A DNA stretch of 64,000 nucleotides, from positions 248,001 to 312,000 of the forward strand of contig JAHQIY010000032.1 in the NCBI GenBank assembly GCA_019054805.1. The letters are read 5' to 3'. The notes beneath the pieces were generated by a model, which saw only the letters and a list, made by a program, of their open reading frames with translations, was not told the DNA's origin and searched no databases. The translations under genes and the position numbers were made by a program. Within the stretch, counting starts at the first letter, position 1, and the number at the start of each line of letters is the position of its first letter. Source of the stretch: Brachionus manjavacas. Its lineage: Eukaryota > Rotifera > Eurotatoria > Ploima > Brachionidae. Shown piece after piece: positions 63,727-64,000 of the stretch.

Positions 63727-64000
63727 CTATTAAAAAAAAAAATTTTAAAAATAAAAGCTAGAAATTTCAAAATTAATAAAAAAAATTATTAATTTTTTAC
63801 AGATTGATTTATTTTCTTACAAAAAATCCTTTCATGTATTTTAATTATTTTTCTTTTAAACTCCGGCTGTAGAATTAAAATTTTATAAGTTATTCAAATT
63901 AAATTTACATTTTTTCAAAAAAGCCCTATTGTCATTTTATAGTCAAAAATTTTCCGATGATATTGATAGTTTTTATTCTTGTGAAAAGTTATGACTTGTG

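Noticed and set aside
63837-63887. Possible further neurexin exon upstream of 63726 (minus strand, acceptor CTACAG)
   Set aside because: The only open frame would create a stop when joined to the exon at 63726, so it does not fit.
1-64000. CRISPR array, operons, bacterial signals
   Set aside because: None seen; introns and animal gene families show a eukaryotic nuclear genome.

Overview
This is an AT-rich (roughly three-quarters A+T) eukaryotic window with spliced genes, short GT-AG introns, long low-complexity stretches and many decayed transposons. The gene set (neurexin, adhesion GPCR, a three-Ig cell-surface protein, SMN, a Grainyhead/CP2 factor) makes it a bilaterian animal with a nervous system. 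AT-richness and the style of the mobile elements suggest a small invertebrate, and a monogonont rotifer (Brachionus-like) is my best guess. That taxonomic call is inference. All exon structures were built by hand from reading frame, GT/AG sites and phase agreement, with no transcript support.

Layout. 0-3.4 kb holds retroelement debris: a LINE reverse transcriptase fragment on the minus strand and decayed coding pieces on the plus strand. 3.4-11.5 kb (+) is a 14-exon adhesion GPCR with a mucin-like stalk and two GPS-type motifs, one early and one canonical. 12.0-13.4 kb (+) is VAP, the ER tether protein. 15.05-18.3 kb (-) is a signal-peptide, three-Ig, probably GPI-anchored protein. 18.3-24.6 kb is gene-poor, with an orphan exon and a broken MULE transposon. 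24.7-28.6 kb (-) carries SMN, a two-zinc-finger RanBP2-type protein and mitochondrial MnSOD. 29.3-29.9 kb (+) is Jagunal (JAGN1), divergent from MnSOD. 30.2-34 kb holds three LINE remnants. 34.6-43.5 kb (+) is an 8-exon XRRA1-like leucine-rich-repeat gene whose two long introns are filled with LINE pieces and foldback elements. 43.5-46.5 kb is gene-poor. 46.6-51.9 kb (-) is a two-exon CP2/TFCP2-family transcription factor. 52-61.3 kb is gene-poor, with LINE and Tc1/mariner remnants. 61.3-63.7 kb (-) is the 3' end of a neurexin gene that runs off the right edge.

The genes form no obvious pathway. Neurexin, the Ig protein and the adhesion GPCR are all cell-surface adhesion or signalling proteins; VAP and Jagunal are ER membrane proteins. 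The most distinctive non-gene content is (i) several hairpin-forming elements with long near-perfect inverted arms, two of which share ends but not interiors, (ii) a dispersed TTACGTAA-rich repeat, and (iii) LINE 3' ends that finish in a short conserved hairpin followed by a microsatellite tail.
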